Positions 51,762 through 61,800 of a stretch of 64,000 nucleotides of DNA are shown here, in pieces. Every line of letters begins with the position of its first letter. The first letter of the stretch is position 1. The stretch spans positions 62,001 through 126,000 of the forward strand of contig JAECUM010001932.1 in the NCBI GenBank assembly GCA_016617855.1, given 5' to 3'. The notes under the pieces are model-generated. The model had not been told where the DNA came from. It saw only the letters and a list, made by a program, of their open reading frames with translations, and searched no databases. The DNA comes from Megalonaias nervosa. Its lineage: Eukaryota > Mollusca > Bivalvia > Unionida > Unionidae. Made by a program: the position numbers and the translations under genes.

Positions 51762-52158
51762 TGTTACGTATATGTAATTAAATTGCTTGTGTGTTAGTTT
51801 TAAAATTCTTTTTTATTTTATTTTTTGTTTCATTACATTTTATTGTAATGATTATTGCAGGGATTCGAAATTCTTTTTCAGTAATTCTGTTTATCTAAGA
51901 CGTAAAATGTATTACATTAGTAATATTTTTTGTTTACCTTGGTCCGCAGTAGAGTAAGCACTTCGCGAGAATGATTGGCTATTGCCAAGGTCATTTCGTC
52001 TAGTCTGGATAAACAATGTGTTATTTTTAAATTTATTTCAGAGTGATAATAGATAGGGGTTCTTCCTACATGACAAATTGCATTTTCTTATTGCGTTGTT
52101 TCAAGTGTTATTAGATCACCTAGTCTGTCTCACAAGAACGGGATGATAATTCGGGTGA

Positions 52159-52166
52159 ATATATAA
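52159..52166 (+). promoter_or_regulatory. LTR core promoter (TATA box)
   Basis: TATATAA followed about 25 bases later by an initiator-like TCAGTCAGTTG (52186). The same arrangement occurs in the 3' LTR near 58220. With the AATAAA signal further on, this places the R region between about 52190 and 52960, so the SINE would be transcribed with the element. Confidence 0.55.
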
Positions 52167-52334
52167 CCCTTTCTGAGCGCTCGTCAGTCAGTTGTATTCC
52201 TGATACCTAGAAGGCCAGATAGGTTATTTTACTGTTAAAACCAGATTGTTTTTGAAATTCATTTGTTTTTGCAATTTAATAATTTATTCTCTAGAAAACC
52301 AAATGAGTGTACTGTTTTATAAATTCTGGGAGAA

Positions 52335-52670
52335 GTGATGTTATGTGATGTGATGTGATATGATTATTATTTTTAACGTAGCTTTAACAATTTTTCAGTC
52401 TTATTGCTATGATGTCTGCAGTGTGGCAGTTTATAGTGATGTCTAGCACTGGGGCATCATGCTGCAGACATGTAGCATGATGTGCCACCCAGTCACATTA
52501 TCCTGACACCAGGCTGACCAGTCCTAACACTAACCTCTTAATGCTAAGCGCCAAGCGAGGCAGCTGTTAGTACCATTTTTGTAAGTCTTTGGTATGACTC
52601 GACCGGGGATCGAACCCACGACCTCCTGCATCCGAGGTGGACGCTCTAACCACTAGGCCACCGGAGCGGT
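52335..52670 (-). repeat. tRNA-derived SINE (type A) inside the 5' LTR
   Basis: Flanked by the 13-bp target duplication AATTCTGGGAGAA (52322-52334 and 52671-52683). On the minus strand: head GGTGGCCTAGTGGTTAGAGC and GGGTTCGATCCCC, then the family body and an ATC-rich tail. It is one of the best preserved type-A copies in the window. Confidence 0.94.
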
Positions 52671-53033
52671 AATTCTGGGAGAAAGAAATTCAGTGGAAAT
52701 TTATTCTGGAATTATTTGGAAACATAAACTGTGATTCAATTGAGGAATTGTTGCTACTTTGTACAAGGACCACATGTGATGTCATCGCCTTCCATATTGG
52801 AACATCGTCGAGATTCGAACTTGGATTCTAATAGAACTATTTAGTGATAGGACTTGTATTTTTCATTCTTAGGATTAAACTTTGGATTATATTCACAAAC
52901 CGTAAGTCCTATTTTCCAATTTTTACATTGTTTTCTAGGGAAATAAATTATTTTGTTAAAATATACAAAGCTTGTTGACTTCACTCTTTTCTTCTGTTAC
53001 ATTTGTACGAGCCTACATGTAACAGGAGAAAAT

Positions 53034-53051
53034 TGGGTCGCTCGTCCTTGG
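53034..53051 (+). other. Probable primer-binding site
   Basis: TGGGTCGCTCGTCC follows the 5' LTR and resembles the tRNA-Pro-type primer site of retroelements (TGGGGGCTCGTCC). It starts 9 bases after the assigned LTR end, an unusual gap, so either the LTR border is a few bases further right or the primer differs. Confidence 0.45.
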
Positions 53052-53184
53052 GATATATGAATTTTGGTTAAATATTTCAGAAAATTGTTTTTTGAAATTT
53101 AAATTCCCCTAGTTTCTAAATCCCAAGTACTATTTTACATTTTTATTTGAAATCTTAAGTGAAAACAACAGGCTTTTATTCACA

Positions 53185-54495
53185 ATGTCATCAAAAGTGG
53201 AAACTTTTCTTTCTAATCCAACTCTGGAGCAGTTGGATAGTCTGAAAAAAAGATGAGTTGCTTGAAATTGCCAGAAAGTACGATCTTTCTGAAGCAAAAT
53301 CTTCCTTAACGAAACAAGAAATTAAAAATATTTTGATCCAATATTTGGTGGGGAAAAATATTTTTGATAAAAGTGTTTTGGCATCAGTCAGTAAGTCTAT
53401 GACAGACACTGACATTAAGGTAATGGAACTAAAAATGAAATATAAGATGGAAGTAGAGTTAAGGAAGCTCAAGCTTCAGAAAGAAGAAAAAGAGAAACAA
53501 ATGCAGTTGCAATTTGAAGAGAAGCAAATGCAATTGCAATTTGAAGAAAGGAGGAAGAGAGACAGGAAAGAGAGAATGATAAACAAATGAAATTACAATT
53601 TGAAAAAGAGGAGAGAGAGAGACAGGAGAGGGAGAAAGATAAACAATTATAATTTGAAAAAGAGGAGAAAGAGAGACAGGAGAGGGAGAAAGATAAACAA
53701 TTACAATTTGAGAAAGAGGAGAGAGAGAGACAGATGCAATTACAAAGAGAGAAGGATGAAAAGGAATTTCAAATTAGAATGAAAGAGTTTGAGCTGGCAG
53801 GTGGCAAGCATGATCCCACTTTACAGACAAATTCAAGTTTTGACATTACAAAAAATATTAGGTTAGTTCCCCTTTTTAGCGAAAAGGAAGCAGACAAATA
53901 TTTCGTTTATTTTGAAAAGGTTGCTGAAAATTTGAAATGGCCAAGGGAGCATTGGACTTGATTATTGCAATGTGTACTTTTCGTAAAAGCCCGAAATATT
54001 TATGCATCCCTGTCAGTACAACAGAGTTCCGACTATGATTTGGTTAAGGAGTGCATCTTAAGGGGTTATGCATTAATCCCTGAGGCTTATCGGCAAAAGT
54101 TCAGAAACTATAAAAAAGAAGCTGGACAGACTTATGTTGAATTTGCTAGAGAAAAAGAACAGTTATTTAAGAGATGGTGCTTAGCCAAGAAAGTTGAACA
54201 TGATTATGAAAGTCTTGAACAACTTGTGTTACTTGAAGAGTTCAAAAACTGTGTTCCTAATGACATTAAGAATCATCTTGAAGAGCATAAGATTGAAACC
54301 TTGGAAAATGCTGCTCTTGCTGCCGATGAGTATTCCTTAACTTATAAAGTTCCTGTTGTAGGCAAATCATTCACTCAGCAGTCTATTGGTAGAAAGGTAT
54401 TCCAGCCCAATACAACTCCTCCTAAAAATCAATCTGGTACAACTTCTAAAAATCAAGCTTCTGATAAACTTGATTCAAAATCCTTGTCTATTCCT
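53185..54495 (+). pseudogene. Gag polyprotein of the Gmr1-like element (broken)
   Basis: Starts at ATG 53185 (MSSKVETFLSNPTLEQLD). An extra A in an A-run near 53250 shifts the frame; KSSLTKQEIKN and KVMELKMKYKMEVELRKLKL follow. A Lys/Glu/Gln-rich coiled coil made of near-identical repeats of REKDKQLQFEKEE covers about 53480-53760. Then come the conserved gag segments FSEKEADKYFVYFEKVAE and SDYDLVKECILRGYALIPEA, and REKEQLFKRWCLAKK. Besides two frame changes, in-frame stops are at 53650 and 53959. The protein would form the virus-like core; it is not expressed intact here. Confidence 0.88.
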
Positions 54496-54498
54496 ACG

Positions 54499-55026
54499 TG
54501 TACCTATTGCAAGCAAAAAGGACATGTTATTTCTGATTGTTTCAAATTGAAATATAGACATCAGAATCAAGATAGACCTATCCCAAATTCTCTTGTTTCT
54601 AAGAGGTCAAGGTCACAGTCATGTATTGAAAGCAATACATTTGTTGGGTCTAATAAACCCCAGTCTGATTTTATTATGGAGAATTATGAACCATTCATGT
54701 CGAAGGATTCTATATCACTCTTGGGTGATTTGGCAAATCCTATTCCTATTAAAATTTTTAGGGATACAGGAGCTTCTCAGAGTCTTTTATTATCAGGTAC
54801 TTTACCTTTTTCTGAGAAGTCCTGTTCTAATGAGAGTGTTCTCATTCAGGGAGTAGAGTGCGGCTTTGTTAATGTTCCTCTCCATTCTGTAAATTTGTCA
54901 TCAGACTTAGTTTCAGGACCTGTGACAGTCGGTATAGTGTCTACTTTACCCGTTGAGGGCATTCATTTGTTACTAGGCAACAACCTAGCTGGAGACAAGG
55001 TTGTGGTAAAATCCACTTGTAACTGA
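54499..55026 (+). pseudogene. Nucleocapsid zinc knuckle and protease region
   Basis: The frame that starts at 53965 stays open to TGA at 55024. A CCHC knuckle CTYCKQKGHVISDC is encoded at 54499-54540. The aspartic protease active site RDTGASQSLLL lies at 54760-54792 (catalytic DTGA at 54763-54774) and the LLLGNNLAGDK flap-end motif at about 54969-55001. This domain is complete and retains its key residues, unlike the flanking regions. Confidence 0.88.
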
Positions 55027-56103
55027 CAAGCCTTCTTTGGATTGGAAAGTCACTTGATCCCATTGAAAAAGAATACCCTGATTTATACCCAGCTTGTGCA
55101 GTTACTAGAGCTATGTCAAAGAAAGCTCTTGAGAATGATTTTGATAAGGAAAATATTCCTTTAGCTGACACATGTATTGGTCAGGCTTTTGATGAGGTCA
55201 CTTTCACTTCTAATTTGGATCAATCAAAAGGTATTGATCACAGTGATCCTCTTTTAAATACTCATTCTCTTTTATCTAATCAGGGAGATAAACGACAGTC
55301 ACTTGTCGTCAAACAGGAAAAAGATCCTGAGATCTCCTGTTTGTTTCAGAGGGCCATTAGTGAAACTGAAGCTACTGAAGTACCTGTCTGTTATTTCATT
55401 AAAAATGGAATTCTTATGAGAAAATGGAGACCTCCCGAGGTACCTGCTAATGACGAGTGGTCAGTGAACTATCAGATTGTAATTCCAAAATCTTACAGAC
55501 AGGAAATACTTAGTTTGGCCCATGAAACTCCTATGGCTGGTCATTTAGGAATAAATAAAACTTATAACAAAATCTTGACTCACTTTTATTGGCCAAAAAT
55601 CAAAAGTGATGTTTGTAAATTTTGTAGATCTTGTCATACTTGTCAAATGGTAGGAAAACCTAATCAGAAGATACCTAAGGCTCATCTGCAACCTATTCCT
55701 GCATTTTGACAAACCATTTAGCAGAATTATGGTAGATTGTGTTGGTCCCTTACCTAAGGCCAAGTCAGGTGACCAATATTTGTTGACCATTATGTGTGCG
55801 TCAACAAGATTCCCAGAGGCAATTCCTTTGAGGAATATTATAGTAAAAGCTTTGATAAAGCTTTTTACTCAATTTGGCCTTCCTAAATCTGCTTAATCAG
55901 GTCAAAGGTCAAATTTCATGTCTGGAATTTTCCAGCTTGCTACTCTTGAATTTGGCACTCCGCAGTTCAAGTCAAAAGTGAAACTATGGTTTCACAAAAC
56001 TTTACTTGAGAGAACATTTGAGTCCTGTAATAGAGTTCATTCTCTCTTGCTCATTCTTCAAAATTTTCTTCAAATTTTAGATTGTATGGCCCTTACAAAG
56101 TAA
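55026..56103 (+). pseudogene. Integrase of the Gmr1-like element, upstream of RT (broken)
   Basis: 55113-55709 includes the linker and zinc-binding domain: AHETPMAGHLGINKTYNKIL, then FYWP and CRSCHTCQ (His at 55521, Cys pair at 55632 and 55641). After a frameshift at about 55707 the catalytic core reads VDCVGPLPKAKSGDQYLLTI and FPEAIPLRNI. The second catalytic motif, normally SDQGSNF, reads SGQRSNF and is preceded by a TAA at 55894, so the second Asp is lost. The third catalytic Glu and C terminus (to 56103) are too eroded to assign. Integrase is therefore dead. Confidence 0.88.
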
Positions 56104-56239
56104 AGAAGAAAATGAGTTAAATTATAATTATAGTACTCTGGTCTAAATAAATTAATGGAGTACTAGTATATTGAAAGAGATAGCTAAGTAAATCATACAA
56201 TTAATTTAGTTGTACCTGTCCCACCAACTGAGGATTTAA

Positions 56240-56990
56240 GTGAAGAAATTCAACTGGACACCATTGATCTTGGAGTAACAAATCTTCGGAATTCGGAAAT
56301 TATGAAAGATCTAGACCAGAAACTTTTACATTTGCAACAACAAGAAAGAAATGAACTTAAACAGTTATTATTCGAATATGAGCACTTTTATCAGGATATT
56401 CCTACGAGGACAAAGAAAATTTTTCATGACATTGAAATTATAGATCCAAAACCTCTGAAACAACACCCATACAGGATGAACCTCTCAAACAGGAATACTT
56501 GAAAAAGGAAATTCAGTATTTGCTGGAGAACGATTTCATAGAGCCCAGTAAAAGTGATTGGAGTTCACCATGCATACTTGTTCTGAAACTGGATAAAACG
56601 TTCCGTATGTGCACTGATTATAGGAAGGTGAACAGTGTGACAAAAAACAGATTCATTTCCATTACCAAGAATCGATGATTATATTGATAAAATTGGAAAT
56701 GCCAAGTATGTCACCAAATTTGACCTGAAAGGATTTTGGCAAATTCCACTTAGAGAAAGAGCGGAAGAAATTTCGGCATTTGTGACTCCAGATGGACTCT
56801 ATCAATATAAAGTAAAACTGTTTTTGTGATGAAGGGTTCCCCAAGTACGTTTCAACGCTTGATGAATATGATTACTTCTGGTCTAGATAATCGTGATGCT
56901 TCCATTGATGATGTCATCATCTACAATGACACATGGAAAGGACATCTAGCCATGATTCGGAAATTCTTTGAAGACTCATTGATGCTAATT
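56240..56990 (+). pseudogene. Reverse transcriptase of the Gmr1-like element (broken)
   Basis: An N-terminal segment (56302-56502) ends with IDPKPLKQHPYRMN, typical of the start of Ty3-type RT. Across frameshifts near 56480, 56650, 56820 and 56980 the motifs continue: LLENDFIEPSKSDWSSPCIL, FRMCTDYRKVN, KFDLKGFWQIPLRERAEE, FVTPDGLYQYKV, STFQRLMN and SIDDVIIYNDTW. The catalytic pair DD is kept, but the usual Tyr before it is Ser. Multiple frame changes make it non-functional. Confidence 0.9.
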
Positions 56991-57739
56991 TGACAATTAA
57001 TTTATCTAAAAGTGAGTTCTGCCGTGCTTGTGTAACTTTTCTAGGACATATTGTGGGACATGGTCAAGTTAAACCTATTGATGCTAAGGTTAAAGCTATC
57101 TCTGATTTTCCTGTGCCTGTCAGTAAAAAGCAATTAATGCGATTTTTGGGTATGACCGGATACTATCGAAAGTTTTGTTCCAATTTTTCTAATATTGCTG
57201 AACCTCTGACAAATTTGTTAAGTAAGAGAAACAAGTCTCTCTGGACCGAAAAATGTCAGGAAGCTTTCAATAGGTTAAAAGCCATACTCAAAAGTGCGTC
57301 TGTTCTAACAGCTCCAAATTTCAATCAGTCTTTTAAATTATCTGTGGATGCGGGTGATGTTGGGGTTGGAGCAGTATCGATTCAAGAAGACAGAAATGGT
57401 ATTGATCACCCAGTGTGCTATTTCTCTAAGAAATTAAATAAGCACCAAAGAAATTACTCAACAATCGAGAAGGAAGGTTTGGCTTTAATATTGGCATTAC
57501 AACATTTTGAAGTTTACGTTAGCTCGGCTCCTTCTCCGGTTGTTGTGTATAGTGATCACAACCCCCTTACTTTCATTGACAAGATGAAAAATAAAAATCA
57601 AAGATTATTAAGGTGGAGTTTGTTTTTGCAAGAGTATAATCTGAACATCAGGCACATCAAAGGAAAAGACAATTTGATTGCAGATGCACTTTCCCGTGTA
57701 AAGAAATATTATTTCATATACACTTTATATAATTCGTAA
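56990..57739 (+). CDS. RT connection and RNase H of the Gmr1-like element
   Basis: Open for 249 codons. It starts with FLGHIVGHGQVKP and FLGMTGYYRKFCSNFS (RT thumb and connection), then RNase H: KLSVDAGDVGVGAVSIQ, STIEKEGLALILAL, VYSDHNPLTFIDK and IADALSRV carry the D-E-D-D catalytic set. It is the terminal pol domain; the stop at 57737-57739 is about 90 bases before the polypurine tract, so nothing follows it in pol. This is the only long intact piece of pol. Confidence 0.9.
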   Translation: MTINLSKSEFCRACVTFLGHIVGHGQVKPIDAKVKAISDFPVPVSKKQLMRFLGMTGYYRKFCSNFSNIAEPLTNLLSKRNKSLWTEKCQEAFNRLKAILKSASVLTAPNFNQSFKLSVDAGDVGVGAVSIQEDRNGIDHPVCYFSKKLNKHQRNYSTIEKEGLALILALQHFEVYVSSAPSPVVVYSDHNPLTFIDKMKNKNQRLLRWSLFLQEYNLNIRHIKGKDNLIADALSRVKKYYFIYTLYNS

Positions 57740-57831
57740 GAATTTTCATATGTAATTTTGTTTACCTTATGTATAAATTTACATATGGTAAAAAGAAAGC
57801 TTTATTATATAAATCTTTCTTTTTTCTTTAT

Positions 57832-57840
57832 GGGGGAAAG
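57832..57840 (+). other. Polypurine tract
   Basis: GGGGGAAAG immediately before the 3' LTR start TGTTAC; primes plus-strand DNA synthesis. Confidence 0.85.
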
Positions 57841-59030
57841 TGTTACATATATGTAATTAAATTGCTTGTGTGTTAGTTTTAAAATTCTTTTTTATTTTAT
57901 TTTTTGTTTCATTACATTTTATTGTAATGATTATTGCAGGGATTCAAAATTCTTTTTCAGTAATTCTGTTTATCTAAGACGTAAAATGTATTACATTAGT
58001 AATATTTTTAGTTTACCTTGGTCCGCAGTAGAGTATGTGCTACGCGAGAATGATTGGCTATTGCCAAGGTCATTTCGTCTAGTCTGGATAAACAATGTGT
58101 TATTTTTAAATTTATTTCAGAGTGATAATAGATAGGGGTTCTTCCTACATGACAAATTGCATTTTCTTATTGCGTTGTTTCAAGTGTTATTAGATCACCT
58201 AGTCTGTCTCACAAGAACGGGATGATAATTCGGGTGAATATATAACCCTTTCTGAGCGCTCATCAGTCAGTTGTATTCCTGATACCTAGAAGGGCGGATA
58301 GGTTATTTTATTGTTGAAACCAGATTGTTTTTGAAATTCATTTGTTTTTGCAATTTAATAATTTATTCTCTAGAAAACCAAACGAGTGTACTGTTTTATA
58401 AATTCTGGGAGAAGTGATGTTATGTGATGTGATGTGATTATGATTTTTAACGTAGCTTTAACAATTTTTCAGTCATATCGCTACGATGTCTGCAGTGTGG
58501 CAGTTTATAGTGATGTCTAGCACTGGGGCATCATGCTGCAGACATGTAGCATGATGTGCCACTCAGTCACATTATCCTGACACCAGGCCGACCAGTCCTA
58601 ACACTAACCTCTTAATGCTAAGCGCCAAGCGAGGCAGCTGTTAGTACCATTTTTGTAAGTCTTTGGTATGACTCGACCGGGGATCGAACCCATGACCTCC
58701 CGCATCCAAGATGGACGCTCTAACCACTAGGCCACCGGAGCGGTAATTCTGGGAGAAAGAAATTCAGTGGAAATTTATTCTGGAATTATTCGGAAACATA
58801 AACTGTGATTCAATTGAGGAATTGTTTCTATTTTGTACAAGGACCACATGTGATGTGACTTGTATTTTTCATTCTTAGGATTAAACTTTGGATTATATTC
58901 ACAAACCGTAAGTCCTATTTACCAATTTTTACACTGTTTTCTAGGGAAATAAATTATTTTGTTAAAATATACAAAGCTTGTTGTCTTCACTCTTTTCTCT
59001 TGTTGTTATTGTATGAGCCTATACATAATG
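57841..59030 (+). repeat. 3' LTR, 1190 bp
   Basis: Starts TGTTACATATATG after the polypurine tract and ends ACATAATG before GGCC. It carries the nested SINE at the same position as the 5' LTR. It lacks about 70 bases present at 52780-52850 of the 5' LTR. Confidence 0.9.
58414..58744 (-). repeat. tRNA-derived SINE (type A) inside the 3' LTR
   Basis: Same insertion as at 52335-52670, with the same flanking AATTCTGGGAGAA (58401-58413 and 58745-58757). It was copied with the LTR, not inserted separately. Confidence 0.94.
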
Positions 59031-59034
59031 GGCC

Positions 59035-59345
59035 AGAATTAGGAAGATATGTTTGGTGCTAAGGTGAGGTATGTTGAGATGTTTGGCACTGAGGTCACAA
59101 ATGAAGATACACCCAGTGCCATACCCAGGAAGGTAGATATGTTCAGTGCCTAGGTAAGAAATGTAGTGTATCTTATGATAAGGTTAATGAAAGAAGAGGT
59201 ATGGGGCAATGAAATTATGTCCTGTGCTAAGGTCAGGGAGGATGTTTGGTGCTAGGTCAGAAAGATTAATGTGTGGTGGTAAGGTCAGGAATGTATCTAT
59301 TGTGCTATGGTCATAAAGTAGTCTACTGGTCTGGGTACAAAAGTC
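59035..59345. repeat. Degenerate minisatellite (right remnant)
   Basis: Units such as AGATATGTTTGGTGCTAAGG and GTCAGGGAGGATG continue the array that is interrupted by the LTR element. Confidence 0.7.
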
Positions 59346-61254
59346 GGGGTAGGTTGATAACATACCTGCCACATATTCTCACACAGTGTTTTCTTTTGTT
59401 TCAAGACTCAAAAAGTGTGTTTTGAGGTCCCAAGGGGGTCAGCGTGCATGATCAGAAAAAACGACGTTTTCTAATTGAGAACTTTTCAGATAAGCCTGTC
59501 AAAATACTAGATTCAAGAACAAATAGCTACTGAAGGTTTTGGTAGGAAACTAAGAGCCTCAGAGCCAATAATCCAAGATGACAAAAAAGTATTATTTCCA
59601 CTGGCTGAATGGAGTGTCACACAACAGCTGCTTTTCAATTTTTGCCATGTAACTATTTTCATACAATGTTAGGCTAGCGATAAAAGACACTATGATACAG
59701 GCCATAGCTGGGGTCCCTCCAACAGCTAGATGCAAGTGACGGGGCATAATCATGTTTTCTCTAGCTGTTAATAAGAATGCTTACATTGATGCATCTTGAA
59801 TTTCCTCAAAGTGTACTTTTAGTTAGTTCTTCAAATCTGACCAACATGTCCTGCAAAACCCAATACACACAGAAGCTGTGTTGGAATTTTGAGTAGCCTA
59901 CATTTCCAGCTGAAATCCATTCACCTTGCTGCACTGAATTGACCTAATAATCCAGCCCCCAATAATCAGAAATGTAGAATTGAGTTGGATCCACATAGAA
60001 GCAAAATCCATTTGCATTCATTCACAATATGACTCTAAATTTCAATCTCAAGTAGACCAAAATGACAATTCTTTTTAAACTGATGTAGAGCATGCAACTA
60101 AGTTAAAAGATCACTGGGCAGAACTATGGGTGCATGAATACTGTTATTGCATATTGATGAATCTATGTTTGTGACTTTATCTTGGAATAAAGCATAAACT
60201 CAATTACATTGTTTCTTTTAATGACTTTATTATTAAGCCTTAGGTAATTAAACAAAATGAGCATTTGTGTGTGAAAATATGAACTCGTTTTCTGAAATAT
60301 ACTGCACTCTGCAAGGTCATGCAGCATTTTTCAGAAAAACCATATTTTCCCATAGAAATGCAGTAACCTCTAATTACAATGGTCACTGCCTTGATTTCTG
60401 CTGAACATCTGCAGAAGCCAAGTCTTTATTAGAGAGAGACCATTTAAGTTTCTAAAAGGAGGGAGGGGGGTTAAATGCTTGAAAACTATTGTCTTATTCT
60501 GATTTGTGGTATATAAAGGACACTATGCCATTTCTTGCTTTACTTGAAACAAACATATTTTGTAATGAATGAAATAAAAAAAAAAATACCACAGTCTGAA
60601 ATAATTAAGCCCCATCAAAATAAATGGCCAGTCCCTTACAACACTTGTGCATTCAGAATTCAGCTAGTTGATAGTTGTGTACATGTATATTCAATCTCGT
60701 AACTGGGCCATTACTGCTTAAGGACTAAACACATTTAAGTGTAAATTCAGTGGTTTTTATGTTGTTGTTTGTGTTTTTAAACAAAAGCTGCTGCTATTTG
60801 GAATTTAACTGTCTATACCTCAGAGGATCACATTTCGTGTCTAAAAACAGCAGGATAAATTTACACTATTCAAAAGAAGCTAAACAAGGTGGGCCTCTCG
60901 TCAAGTCAGTACGCAAGTTTTCTAAATGTATGAAATGAACAAGACTTTTAAAATTAATTTCTGTTGTCCAAATATATATATGATCAAAATAAAGATCACT
61001 GATTGGTGAAATGGTATTTGATTGTTAATCACTCATGATGTATCAGTCTTTCCCTGGGTGGTCTTCACTGATTGCCTGTTCAAATGTCAATCAATAATGC
61101 TGATCAGCTGCTCCACAGTGGAGATGCCTTCAGCATGCCAGGCCAAGACATGGTGGTGATTTGTTAATTTTTTATTGCTCCATTGCAAAGCAAAAGTGGA
61201 GGGAATTGAGTCCCCCACCGCAATGTGTGGAGTTCCGAAAATACATGTGAGCTA
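59346..61254. other. Intergenic, no gene seen
   Basis: AT-rich; no conserved exon, no element border recognised. Confidence 0.4.
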
Positions 61255-61800
61255 AATTGTAGATATATCTCATGCTATAAGGTCAGAGAGGATAGCGATG
61301 TCTGATGCAAAAGTCAGGAAGGCAGATATCTCTGCTGTTATGATCAGGATTGTTGTATGTCTATTACTGAAGTTAGTTGTTGGCAACTCTGGTGCTGAGG
61401 TAAGAAAGATAGATCTGTCTGGTGCCAAGTTCACAAATGCACATGTCTTGTGCTAATGTCAAAAAGGTATTATATCTGGTGCTGAGTTCAGCAAGGAAGA
61501 TGTGTTCAACACTATGGTGTCAATGGTACATGACTTTCCTTAACAACCAGGAGCCAGGTGATTTACCAGGCTACTTTTACTTTACAACCATCTATTTAAA
61601 AACAAAACACAAACAAAACTATTTTGATATGAGGAGGTCCTCCAAACCCGATACCTACTTTGGCACCTCACCCTCCAACATTAAATCTAATGGAAGGCCC
61701 TCATGGTAGATATGTCCAAATCTAAGGTCAAGGAAGCATATAGTGGCATGGTTGGGAAGGTAGATATGTTTAGGACTAAAGTTGGGGAGGTAGATATACG
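61255..61800. repeat. Further minisatellite blocks (61255-61460, 61690-61800)
   Basis: The same TATGTCTGGTGCTRAGGTC and AAGGTAGATATG phrases in two blocks, separated by about 230 bases of unrelated sequence. Confidence 0.65.

Larger units (their letters stand above)
51762..53024 (+). repeat. 5' LTR, 1263 bp
   Basis: Begins TGTTACGTATATG and ends CATGTAACA, an inverted terminal pair TGTTAC/GTAACA. It contains a TATATAA box, a nested SINE, and an AATAAA signal at 52942. It is about 70 bases longer than the 3' LTR because of a segment near 52780-52850 absent there; the two otherwise align along their length with scattered differences. Confidence 0.9.
51762..59030 (+). mobile_element. Full-length Gmr1-like Ty3-type LTR retrotransposon
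   Basis: A 7.27-kb element with LTRs at 51762-53024 and 57841-59030, flanked by the 4-bp duplication GGCC (51758-51761 and 59031-59034). Domains in order: gag with coiled coil, CCHC knuckle, DTGA protease, HHCC and DDE integrase, reverse transcriptase, RNase H, polypurine tract (GGGGGAAAG, 57832-57840), 3' LTR. Integrase lies before reverse transcriptase, the Ty1/copia-like order known in the Gmr1 clade of Ty3 elements. Frameshifts and stops in gag, integrase and reverse transcriptase show it is no longer active. There is no envelope gene. Confidence 0.92.

Noticed and set aside
52600..52670. tRNA gene
   Set aside because: A and B boxes belong to the SINE head; acceptor stem does not pair and the SINE body follows. 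The same applies to 8600-8677, 19425-19500, 3290-3368 and 58670-58744.
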